Positions 35,871-43,423 of a stretch of DNA of 64,000 bases are shown piece by piece; position 1 is the first letter of the stretch; each line of letters begins with the position of its first letter. Under the pieces are notes generated by a model. That model saw only the letters and a list, made by a program, of their open reading frames with translations, ran no database searches and had not been told where the DNA came from. The position numbers and the translations under genes are program-made. Source of the stretch: an uncultured bacterium (lineage in GTDB: Bacteria; Actinomycetota; Coriobacteriia; Coriobacteriales; Coriobacteriaceae); assembly GCA_905214105.1 (NCBI GenBank), contig CAJMKK010000001.1:62001-126000 (forward strand). Direction: 5' to 3'.

Positions 35871-35928
35871 CCGGCAGTTAGGGACGTTCCTTTTCTGCCG
35901 GCAGTTTAGGAACGTCCCTAACTGCCGG
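35871..35928. repeat. 21-bp perfect inverted repeat of the GGAACGTCCC family
   Basis: Left arm 35871-35891 (CCGGCAGTTAGGGACGTTCC plus T) and right arm 35908-35928 are exact reverse complements around a 16-base loop that itself contains TGCCGGCA. The core is shared with 9146-9200 and 11388-11438. Confidence 0.75.
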
Positions 35929-35946
35929 CTCGGGAACGACAAAGCG

Positions 35947-36921
35947 CTAGTTCACCTCGACAGGCTTGGCGCCGGGATAGCGCTCCTCAAAGTCTAGGCG
36001 GTACTTATTGTCATTGGTGCCCGCCACGTTGTCGCGCGACAGCGGCGCCACGATCTCATTCTTGTGGTCCGCAGGCTTGGCGTATTTCAGGCTGATCTCC
36101 CAGGCATCACAGATTGCGTCAATGCGGTGATCCAGGTCGTCGTACAGGGCGATGATATCCTTCCAGGAGCTGTAGTTCTTGGAGCTCGTCGGGACGTCCA
36201 GGTCCTCGACGATGTCGTAATACTGCTCGATGGTGTCCTCCGTGCGCTCGGCGACGTCGGCGAGATTTTGACGGGTGGTTCGATCCTCTTCCAGATAGTT
36301 GCCGTTGAAGTTCTGCGCGCAGCCACGGACCTGGCTGTCGAGATCTTCGAGCAGGTCGTAGTATTCGCTCAGGCGACGGTAGAGGTTCTGCTCGGAGAGC
36401 GTTGCTTCGCCGCCATCCTCGTCGTCATCGTCGTACAGGCTGTTGGGATTGCCGAGAGGCTTTAGGTCATCGTCGTCGACGTCATGGTGCAGCTTAGCTA
36501 CCTCGGCAGTCGTCTGCGTGGCGGCGTTGTCGAACGGTCTGATCGCAAAGAAGATGACCAGGGCGATGATGATCGCCACCAGCACAACGATAACGGCGAT
36601 AAGCGGCCCGGTGCCGCTCTTTTTGGGAGCGGGGGTCTGTGGCGAAGCGGGCGCGTATGCGGGAGCTGGCTGCTGTTGGGGCGAGCCGCTCGCGACGGGT
36701 ATGCGCTGCGTGGTCTCGACGGCCTCGGTCCTTGCGGCGGGGTCGGGGCTATAGGCGAGGGGGTCGTCCGCCTTGGCTTGCGGCGTATCAAGGGAGCCGG
36801 TCTGCTCAAAAGCGGGCTGGCTATCGCTCGCGGCTGTTTGCTCAACGGGTGCACCGCACGAGGTGCAGAACTTGGCATTATCTTCAAGAAGCTTGCCGCA
36901 CGAGGCGCAATACCGAGACAT
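35947..36921 (-). CDS. Zinc-ribbon, single-pass membrane protein
   Basis: 324 residues from the ATG at 36921 (AAAGGAGTGGCA upstream). Residues 5-21 are a zinc ribbon (YCASCGKLL....KFCTSCGAPV). A Pro/Gln/Ala-rich linker of about 80 residues follows, then one membrane helix (LIAVIVVLVAIIIALVIFFA) near 115. The extracytoplasmic part begins with a very acidic stretch (DVDDDDLK, YDDDDEDGG) and continues as a helical domain rich in Tyr/Asp (LYRRLSEYYDLLEDLDSQV). The layout is common in Coriobacteriia and Firmicutes, with no known function. It is monocistronic and flanked by inverted repeats on both sides. Confidence 0.7.
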   Translation of the reverse strand: MSRYCASCGKLLEDNAKFCTSCGAPVEQTAASDSQPAFEQTGSLDTPQAKADDPLAYSPDPAARTEAVETTQRIPVASGSPQQQPAPAYAPASPQTPAPKKSGTGPLIAVIVVLVAIIIALVIFFAIRPFDNAATQTTAEVAKLHHDVDDDDLKPLGNPNSLYDDDDEDGGEATLSEQNLYRRLSEYYDLLEDLDSQVRGCAQNFNGNYLEEDRTTRQNLADVAERTEDTIEQYYDIVEDLDVPTSSKNYSSWKDIIALYDDLDHRIDAICDAWEISLKYAKPADHKNEIVAPLSRDNVAGTNDNKYRLDFEERYPGAKPVEVN

Positions 36922-36991
36922 TGCCACTCCTTTCGCCACATTTCAATGCAATACGACGATTATACCCAGCATCCAAAATTCCCCATCATAC

Positions 36992-37056
36992 GTTGCGGTG
37001 AAATAGGGACTGTTTGGCGGTCTCAGAGCTTCAATCAGTCCCTATTTCACCGCAAC
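36992..37056. repeat. 21-bp perfect inverted repeat (GCGGTGAAATAGGGACTG type)
   Basis: Arms 36992-37012 and 37036-37056 are exact reverse complements with a 23-base loop. There is no T-run. It lies upstream of both the zinc-ribbon gene and tmk, so it is not a terminator for either. Confidence 0.7.
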
Positions 37057-37158
37057 TTCGGAACGACTAGGTGGGATTTGGGGTGCGCCTGCCCCTGGGG
37101 TATCATGGCTTGGTTGATATATCTGCATTTACGCGCCTTGTAGGAAGGGGCTGCGCCC

Positions 37159-37842
37159 ATGGCTTTTGAGCCTGCTCAACATAGCTTTATCACGCTCGAG
37201 GGCGTCGACGGTGCCGGCAAGTCCACGCAGGCGCGCCTGCTCGCCCGTGCGCTCGAGCTCGCTGGCCACCAGGTTGTGAGCCTGCGCGAACCGGGCGGCA
37301 CCGCCATCAGCGAAAAGATCCGCGCTCTGCTGCTCGACCCCGCCAATACGGCGATGGGCGACACCTGCGAGTTGCTGCTCTACGAGGCAGCGCGCGCCCA
37401 GTTGGTGCACGAGGTCATCGCGCCCGCCCTCGCGGCCGGCAAGGTGGTCCTGTGTGACCGCTTCTACGATTCCACGACCTGCTACCAGGCGTTTGCCGAC
37501 GGCCTCGATCGCCAGATAGTGTGCGATGCCAATAACCTGGCCGTCGCGGGAACACACCCGGCGCTCACGCTCGTCTACCACATCACGCCCGAGCAGGCGG
37601 CGCTACGCATGGCAGCCCGTGGCGCGGCAGATCGCATGGAGGCAAAAGGCATGGCATTCCAGGGGCGTGTTTACGAGGGGTTTAGCGCCATTGCCGCCGA
37701 GGAACCAAATCGCGTAAAGCTCATCGACGCCACCGCGACCATAGAGGAAGTCTTTGCGAAGACGGTCGAGCAGGTTCGCGCGTATGGTCTCGACATTCCG
37801 CAGGAAGCCGTCGCCGCCGCGCTTGCCCAGGAGGACGAGTAA
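37159..37842 (+). CDS. tmk: Thymidylate kinase
   Basis: 227 residues. It phosphorylates dTMP to dTDP. The P-loop is LEGVDGAGKSTQARLLARAL; the substrate site includes REPGGTAISE and the DRx motif in LCDRFYDSTTCYQA. The lid region carries RGAADRMEAKG. The N-terminus has about 7 extra residues before the conserved fold. It heads the operon tmk-holB-ricT, a conserved gene order in Gram-positive bacteria; holB begins one base after the tmk stop. Confidence 0.95.
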   Translation: MAFEPAQHSFITLEGVDGAGKSTQARLLARALELAGHQVVSLREPGGTAISEKIRALLLDPANTAMGDTCELLLYEAARAQLVHEVIAPALAAGKVVLCDRFYDSTTCYQAFADGLDRQIVCDANNLAVAGTHPALTLVYHITPEQAALRMAARGAADRMEAKGMAFQGRVYEGFSAIAAEEPNRVKLIDATATIEEVFAKTVEQVRAYGLDIPQEAVAAALAQEDE

Positions 37843-37843
37843 C

Positions 37844-38971
37844 ATGGCCCCCGTTCAGGCAAGCCTGCTGGCCAAGCTCGACACCCAAGAGCGCGTACGC
37901 GACTTTTTGACCAACGCCGTCGCCAGCGGCCGTGCATCGCACGCCTATCTGTTTTTGGGCGCTCCCGGCGCCGGCAAGCTCGATGCCGCTTGGGCGCTCG
38001 CCCAAGCCTTCCTGTGCGAGCAGGATGGCTGCGGCGCATGCGACAGTTGCGTGCGCGTTGCTCGGCACACGCATCCCGACGTGCACTATTACACGCCCGA
38101 GAGCGCCACGGGCTACCTCATTGCCCAGACCCGCGAGCTGCTCGACGACGTGCCGCTGGCGCCCATCCGCGCCAAGGCCAAGGTCTACATCATCGATCGT
38201 GCCGAGCAGCTGCGCGCCAACACTGCCAACGCGCTGCTCAAGACACTCGAGGAGCCGCCCGAGGGCGTTATGTTCATCTTGTTGGGCACCTCAGCAGACG
38301 TGATGCTGCCTACCATCGTGAGCCGCTGCCAGTGCGTGCCGTTTCGGCTGGTGTCGCCCACCGTGGCCGCGCAGGCCGTGAGCCGCGCCACCGGTCAGGA
38401 TCTCGCACGTTGTCGCATGGCCGTTGCCGTGGCGGGAAGCCCCACGCGCGGCATCGAGTTCCTTAAGAGCGCCGAGCGCCAGGATGCTCGCCGCCAGATG
38501 GTCCGCGCCATCGACTCGCTCATCGCTGCCGACGAGGCCGATGTACTCAGCCGCGCCAAGTCGCTCATCGTCGCCGTTAAGGCGCCGCTCGCCGAGGTCA
38601 AGTCCACACAGGAAAAGGTGCTCGAGCAAAACGCCGACTACCTGTCGCGTGGAGCATTGAAGCAGCTTGAGGACCGCAACAAGCGCGAACTCAACGCGCG
38701 CGAGCGTTCGGGTATCATGGAAGCGCTGGCGAGCGCGCGGACGCTCATGCGCGACGTGCTGCTGACGCTTCAGGACGAGGCGGCCGACGTGGTGAACGAA
38801 GACGTGCGCGACACGATCGGTCGGCTTGCCGCCGCGACCAATGTTGCGGGTGCCACCCGGGCGCTCGAGGCGGTCGCGACCGCCGAGCGCAACATCGCCA
38901 GAAACGTTACTCCCCAGCTGGCCATCGAGGTCATGCTGTTCGATATCAGGAAGGCACTGAAATGCCGTTAG
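37844..38971 (+). CDS. holB: DNA polymerase III delta' subunit
   Basis: 375 residues from the ATG at 37844 (CAGGAGG inside the end of tmk). Part of the clamp loader. The AAA+ fold shows HAYLFLGAPGAGKLDAAWAL, a zinc module C...CGACDSC, the sensor-1 segment and LLKTLEEPPEGVMFILLGTS, plus the SRC motif (VSRCQCVPF). The Walker A Ser/Thr is replaced by Leu (GKL), so it probably does not hydrolyse ATP, as in E. coli delta'. The gene overlaps ricT by 10 bases. Confidence 0.92.
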   Translation: MAPVQASLLAKLDTQERVRDFLTNAVASGRASHAYLFLGAPGAGKLDAAWALAQAFLCEQDGCGACDSCVRVARHTHPDVHYYTPESATGYLIAQTRELLDDVPLAPIRAKAKVYIIDRAEQLRANTANALLKTLEEPPEGVMFILLGTSADVMLPTIVSRCQCVPFRLVSPTVAAQAVSRATGQDLARCRMAVAVAGSPTRGIEFLKSAERQDARRQMVRAIDSLIAADEADVLSRAKSLIVAVKAPLAEVKSTQEKVLEQNADYLSRGALKQLEDRNKRELNARERSGIMEALASARTLMRDVLLTLQDEAADVVNEDVRDTIGRLAAATNVAGATRALEAVATAERNIARNVTPQLAIEVMLFDIRKALKCR

Positions 38972-40662
38972 TCGTACCCGTTAAGTTTACCTACGCCTCG
39001 CGCGACCTGTGGTTCGACCCGCAGGATCTGGATATTCTCGAGGCCGATTATGCCATTTGCTCCACCGAGCGCGGAACCGAGATCGGCTTGGTTACGGCCG
39101 ATCCCTTCGAGGTGCCGCAAGACGAGATCGGTCAGCCGCTCAAGCCCGTGCTGCGCGTGGCGAGCGACATTGACCTGCAGCTTGCCGACGATCTTGCCAT
39201 CCAGGGCGACGAGGCCATGGTCGATTTCCGCCGTCTGGTCAAAGAACTCGACCTCGAGATGAAGCCGGTCGGCGTCGAGTACCTGTTTGGCGGCGAGAAG
39301 GCCGTGTTCTACTTTGCGGCCGAGGAGCGCGTCGATTTTCGCCAGCTCGTCAAGGATCTGTCCTCGACGCTGCACATTCGCGTCGACATGCGCCAGATCG
39401 GCGTGCGCGACGAGACTCGCCTGGTGGGCGGCTATGCCCAGTGCGGACAGGAGCTCTGCTGCACGCGCTTTGGCGGACAGTTTGAGCCCGTCTCGATCCG
39501 CATGGCAAAAGAGCAGGACCTACCGCTCAACTCGTCCAAGATCAGCGGCGTGTGCGGCCGCCTGATGTGCTGCCTGCGCTACGAGTTCGAGGCCTACAAG
39601 GACTTTAAGAGCCGCGCGCCCAAAAAGAAGACGCTCATCGATACGCCGCTCGGCAAGGCGCGTATTCAGGAATATGACACGCCGCGCGAGCAGCTGGTGC
39701 TGCGCCTGGAGAACGGCAAGGTCTTTAAGGTCAACCTGGCCGATATGACCTGCTCGGAGGGCTGCAAGAAGAAGGCTACCGAGCAGGGCTGCAATTGCCG
39801 CCCCGACTGCGTGACGCGCGATGTGCTCGAGCGCATCGAGTCGCCCGAGATGCGTCTGGCGCTCATGGAGCTCGATCGCGAGAACGGCGTCGACGTGGGC
39901 GATGGTCTGTCGAGCGCCGACCGTCTTGCCGGCACGTCGATGCCCAAGCGCCGTCGTCGCGATGCCGATTCCGATACCCGCGCTGCTCAGAGCCAGGTCG
40001 AGGGCCGTGGCCGTGGAAAGGGCCGCGGCAAGGCCGAGGCACCCGAGGCCGAGGAGGCCGCCGGTGGCCGTCGTCGTCGCAAGCGCGCGGGCTCGGGCGA
40101 TGCTACCGAGGCTGCAGCCGCGGGCAAGAACGCCTCTCGCGAGCGCGAGGTTCAGCAGCCCCAGCAGCAGAATCGCGGCGGTGGCATGAACCCCACACGT
40201 CGCCGCCGCCGTCATCTGTCGAGCGAGGAGCGCGAGGACGCCTTCCGCGCCGCAGCTGCTCGCGAGGCCGGTGCCGCTTCCAAGGGTCCCTCGGCCTCCG
40301 ATGCGTCTGCCGACAAGGGCGGCAAGTCACGTGGCGAGGAGGAGCGCGCGCCGCGTCCGCGCCGTTGCCATTCCTCGGGCGCGCAACAGAAGCCCTCAGT
40401 GCCCTCCGTGGCCGATCAGGTCTCGGATGGCGAGGTCAAGGTCACGCGCCGTCGTCCCGGAGATGGCGGGGGAGCGGCTGCCAAGGCTTCGCGTGGCGCG
40501 GCTCGCGACGAGCGCGAGCCGCGCGAGGATCGCGGTGGCGAGGGCTCGGCCGACCAGGGTCAAAAGCGCCGTCGCCGGCGCCGTTCCCGCAAGCCGCGCC
40601 AGGATGGTGGCGAGGGCTCGACCCCGTCTTCGTCCGCACCACAACCGCCCGCCGGCGAATAA
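38962..40662 (+). CDS. ricT: PSP1-domain protein RicT (YaaT) with long basic tail
   Basis: 566 residues. Residues 1-320 are the PSP1/RicT domain: VEYLFGGEKAVFYFAAEERV, the Cys-containing GGYAQCGQELCCTRFGGQF and ISGVCGRLMCCLRYEF, then a third cluster CSEGCKKK....GCNCRPDC. In B. subtilis RicT joins RicA and RicF in an iron-sulfur complex that steers RNase Y maturation of mRNAs. Residues 320-566 are a low-complexity Arg/Gly/Ala tail with repeated RRRR-type clusters, likely RNA-binding and absent from B. subtilis YaaT. tmk and holB precede, the conserved order. Confidence 0.88.
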   Translation: MPLVVPVKFTYASRDLWFDPQDLDILEADYAICSTERGTEIGLVTADPFEVPQDEIGQPLKPVLRVASDIDLQLADDLAIQGDEAMVDFRRLVKELDLEMKPVGVEYLFGGEKAVFYFAAEERVDFRQLVKDLSSTLHIRVDMRQIGVRDETRLVGGYAQCGQELCCTRFGGQFEPVSIRMAKEQDLPLNSSKISGVCGRLMCCLRYEFEAYKDFKSRAPKKKTLIDTPLGKARIQEYDTPREQLVLRLENGKVFKVNLADMTCSEGCKKKATEQGCNCRPDCVTRDVLERIESPEMRLALMELDRENGVDVGDGLSSADRLAGTSMPKRRRRDADSDTRAAQSQVEGRGRGKGRGKAEAPEAEEAAGGRRRRKRAGSGDATEAAAAGKNASREREVQQPQQQNRGGGMNPTRRRRRHLSSEEREDAFRAAAAREAGAASKGPSASDASADKGGKSRGEEERAPRPRRCHSSGAQQKPSVPSVADQVSDGEVKVTRRRPGDGGGAAAKASRGAARDEREPREDRGGEGSADQGQKRRRRRRSRKPRQDGGEGSTPSSSAPQPPAGE

Positions 40663-40725
40663 CGCCCGCGAGCGGATTTAGCCCGCCTTGCCCCGAGCGC
40701 ATCGGGGTATCATAGCGCCGGATCA

Positions 40726-40761
40726 ACAACCCTCCCTGCGACCGAATGTAGGGAGGGTTGT
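40726..40761 (+). promoter_or_regulatory. 12-bp hairpin containing the comF ribosome site
   Basis: ACAACCCTCCCT (40726-40737) pairs perfectly with AGGGAGGGTTGT (40750-40761). The right arm includes GGGAGGG, the only good ribosome site for the TTG at 40765. A weak T-run argues against a plain terminator, although the position after ricT allows one. Confidence 0.5.
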
Positions 40762-40764
40762 GTC

Positions 40765-41571
40765 TTGAAGAGCCATCTGAACATATTGAGCTGTCTGCAG
40801 GGTGCCGGCGCCCTACCGTTTGCGGACGAATTGCTGCCGTTTGCCGAGCGGGCGGCACGCGAGGCACTCGAGGCATTGTCGCCAACACGATGTGCCGGCT
40901 GCGAGCGCGCCGGTGCGCTTATTTGCCAAGACTGCCTGGCCGCACTCACGCTCATCGACCCACGTCATAGCTGTACCCGATGCGGCGCCCCGTTTGGGGA
41001 TTTGCTGTGCACTGAGTGTTCGGTCGAGGGCACGTCCTCGGCAATGGCGGAGGCGCTCGACCGCTGCCTGGCGTGCGCCGTCTACGCGCATCCGCTGCCG
41101 CGCATCATTAAAGCGTACAAGGACGCGGGCGAGCGACGCCTGGCGCCGTATCTGGCGGAGCTGCTCTACGACACCGCCCTGCATGCCCAGGTCGTAGCGC
41201 CCGAACGCTTAGGAGGTGTGCTGTCCGGTGCGGATGCGGTGGTGTTTGTGCCTGCGACGGCGGCAGCGTTTCGGCGGCGTGGCTTTGATCATATGGAGGC
41301 CATTGCGCGCCCATTTTGCGAGCTGTCGGGTGTTCCCCTGCTCGATGCCCTCGTCAAGTACGGGCGTGGCGACCAGCGCGAACTCGGTCGTGAGGAGCGT
41401 CGCGAGCGTGCCCAAGGCATGTACGAGACGGTTGAGGACGTGCGCGGCCGCCGCCTACTGCTTATCGATGACGTTATCACCACGGGCGCGACCATGGCAG
41501 CAGCCTCGGCGGAGCTCAAGCGTGCCGGCGCTGCGGCAGTCGATGGCCTTGCTATCGCACGTGTTTGGTAG
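40765..41571 (+). CDS. comF: ComF-family phosphoribosyltransferase-like protein
   Basis: 268 residues from TTG 40765. ComF proteins act in DNA uptake for transformation in competent species, and widely in non-competent ones. The zinc-finger N-terminal part has CAGCERAGALICQDC and CTRCGAPFGDLLCTEC, then a PRTase domain with YAHPLPRIIKAYKDAGERRL, RRRGFDHMEAIARPF, and the PRPP loop LLLIDDVITTGATMAA. It is followed 10 bases later by the GTG of the next gene. Its ribosome site lies inside a strong hairpin. Confidence 0.88.
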   Translation: MKSHLNILSCLQGAGALPFADELLPFAERAAREALEALSPTRCAGCERAGALICQDCLAALTLIDPRHSCTRCGAPFGDLLCTECSVEGTSSAMAEALDRCLACAVYAHPLPRIIKAYKDAGERRLAPYLAELLYDTALHAQVVAPERLGGVLSGADAVVFVPATAAAFRRRGFDHMEAIARPFCELSGVPLLDALVKYGRGDQRELGREERRERAQGMYETVEDVRGRRLLLIDDVITTGATMAAASAELKRAGAAAVDGLAIARVW

Positions 41572-41581
41572 GGGTGGTTTT

Positions 41582-42691
41582 GTGGCAGTGAAGATTGAGC
41601 GGCGCAACGAGCCGACAGGCGAACAGCTAGCGGCTTCCGTAATCCTAACAGGTGCCTCGGCGCTACGCATGATGCGCGCCGAGCGCCGGCAGATGGGCTA
41701 CATCAGCTGGAAGGACCTTAATCCCGATGAAGAGCGCCGTGTGCTGCGCACGTCGTCGCCCTCGACCGAGGATATCTATCTTCCTGACTTGGTGCGAATT
41801 GGAGCCAAAAGTGGCGAGGTGCAGGAAGATCTGTGCTTGTTGGTGGGATCTGCGGCGCAGCGCCGCCGCATGCCTGGCGTAGGCTGGTCCGTGTGTTCCG
41901 GGTTGCCCGCCGGCTCGATTCTAGAGGTGGAACCGGGGGTGTACAGCCTATCTCCCGAGGCCCTTTGTGTTGCCGTTGCGCGTGAGGTCGGCTGCATCCA
42001 GGCGTTTGCCCTGGCCCAGGAGCTGTGCTCTAAGATTTCACTGAGCGACCGCGGGAAGTATCTGCCTCCCTACACCTCGCCTGTTACGAATAAACTTGCA
42101 AAGGACAAGGACCAGCCAGCAGACGTGGGCTACTTTGAAGTCGAGCCGGTGCTGATGCCCGATCGTCTGGCAGATTACCTTGCGGCATGCAAGGGGAATG
42201 TGGCCAAACAGCTGCTGCGTCTGTGTCCCTATCTTTCGGAAAACCTGCTCTCGCCCATGGAGTGCATCATGCTCGCCCTGTTTTCGCTTCCGTTTTCCTA
42301 TGGCGGGTTTGCCTGCGGACCTTTTAAGACCGACTACAAGATCGAGTTCGATGACCGTGCGCAGGCAATCTCGGGGATGCCTCATGCAGTTTGCGATGCG
42401 TATCAAGAGGCAGCCCGGTTTGACCTGGAATACAACGGTGAGCTGGGCCATTCCTCTCGGAGGGGACGTATCCATGATGAAAAGCGCAACACGGGCTTGA
42501 TTACTATGGGAATCGAGGTCGCGACGGTCAACAACGAAATGCTCTGTGACATGGAAGCGATGGAAGCGCTCGCATGGCGCATGCACCAGCGTATGCGAAA
42601 GCGGTACCGGAATCGTGTCGATGCCCGCAGGAAGAAGCAAGAGGCGTTGCTTAACACGCTGCGGGCGTGTTTTGGGCTTAAGCCGGTCTAA
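41582..42691 (+). CDS. Hypothetical protein with DUF559/VSR-like nuclease-fold C-terminus
   Basis: 369 residues from GTG 41582 (AGGGGTGG upstream); the frame stays open through comF, but only this start has a ribosome site after the comF stop. The N-terminal 250 residues are of unknown type. The C-terminal part has LEYNGELGHSSRRG, then HDEKRNTGLITMGIEVATVN. This resembles the E-Y-D/N-G...H...D..R...L...G pattern of solitary DUF559/VSR-superfamily endonuclease-fold proteins, with Asn in place of one common Asp. A basic helix ends the protein. Activity is uncertain. Confidence 0.6.
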   Translation: MAVKIERRNEPTGEQLAASVILTGASALRMMRAERRQMGYISWKDLNPDEERRVLRTSSPSTEDIYLPDLVRIGAKSGEVQEDLCLLVGSAAQRRRMPGVGWSVCSGLPAGSILEVEPGVYSLSPEALCVAVAREVGCIQAFALAQELCSKISLSDRGKYLPPYTSPVTNKLAKDKDQPADVGYFEVEPVLMPDRLADYLAACKGNVAKQLLRLCPYLSENLLSPMECIMLALFSLPFSYGGFACGPFKTDYKIEFDDRAQAISGMPHAVCDAYQEAARFDLEYNGELGHSSRRGRIHDEKRNTGLITMGIEVATVNNEMLCDMEAMEALAWRMHQRMRKRYRNRVDARRKKQEALLNTLRACFGLKPV

Positions 42692-42720
42692 TTCACGTCG
42701 AAAATAGGGGGTTAATCATA

Positions 42721-42947
42721 TGCCCTGGCCAAAATATGGCAAATATGAGTACTGTCACTAAATCAGTAACAGCAAAATCAAGGAATTTAGGACTCGGAGG
42801 CGTCATAAAGTATGAAGATAATAAACAAATGTAGAATAACTAAGCATCAGGTTGGCGACACTGAGCGCAAAATCTGTCCGAGAGGCTAAAACTGCCTGTT
42901 ACTAAATTGGTGGCAGTACTCATATTTGCCATATTTTGACCAGGGCA
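42721..42947. mobile_element. MITE-like element with about 52-bp terminal inverted repeats, copy B
   Basis: The first 38 bases (TGCCCTGGCCAAAATATGGC, then AAATATGAGTACTGTCAC) recur inverted at the right end with two changes, and pairing continues imperfectly to about 52 bp (CAGTAACAG with CTGTTACT). The 120-bp interior is AT-rich and non-coding. Ends and interior resemble 28158-28397. No transposase is inside and no clear target-site duplication is seen. Confidence 0.7.
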
Positions 42948-43063
42948 CCCTAAGAAGGGCGCCCCGGAGCTCCCCGTAGGGGAGCTCCGGGCTTCATAGG
43001 GGCACGAATAGCCCACTCCGACCTGCAAAATCTGTGCGCACGATGCGAATGACGCCCTTAACC

Positions 43064-43092
43064 TTAAACTTTAGCTTGAACTTAGCTATAAT
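43064..43092 (+). promoter_or_regulatory. Promoter candidate upstream of solute-binding lipoprotein
   Basis: A consensus -10 TATAAT (43087-43092) lies 17 bases after TTAAAC (43064-43069), a poor -35. The region is AT-rich compared with its surroundings. Confidence 0.45.
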
Positions 43093-43423
43093 GCGCTACG
43101 TTCCTGCCAGGCTGTGGTTGCGGACGGACGAAATGCCCGTCCTAGTCCAAGACAGACGCGGTCAAAGGGATCCACGTAAGCGACCGCGTGCGCGCGGCGC
43201 GATCATGGCGCGTCCTAGATGTAAGCCGCACCGTCCGTTCTACTTTCTTTGGGGCAATACCGCCTCGCGGGCGAGCGGGCCAGTCGTGAAGGTGGCTGCG
43301 GCCTCCCGAGCAAACACCCCGGTGCGCAAGTGTGGGGTCAAATACCAGGTCAGCTGGTGGGAACAACCCGATATTCCGCGCAACGCACGGATCGTATACG
43401 ACACAGAAGGCAGGGTAGTGGAC
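43093..43423 (+). other. Long leader of the lipoprotein gene, or uncertain coding extension
   Basis: 330 bases between a TATAAT box and the signal-peptide start. Hairpins GGACGG/CCGTCC (43124-43145) and GCGGTC/GACCGC can be drawn. The frame of the lipoprotein is open throughout, and parts read protein-like (KYQVSWWEQPDIPRNARIVY), yet a signal peptide begins only at 43424. I recognise no RNA family here. Confidence 0.35.

Noticed and set aside
43093..43423. T-box, tmRNA, RNase P or SRP RNA in the lipoprotein leader
   Set aside because: None of the hallmark sequences (T-box AGGGTGG.ACCGCG, RNase P GAGGAAAGTCC, SRP GGAAGGAAGC-type loop) is present.
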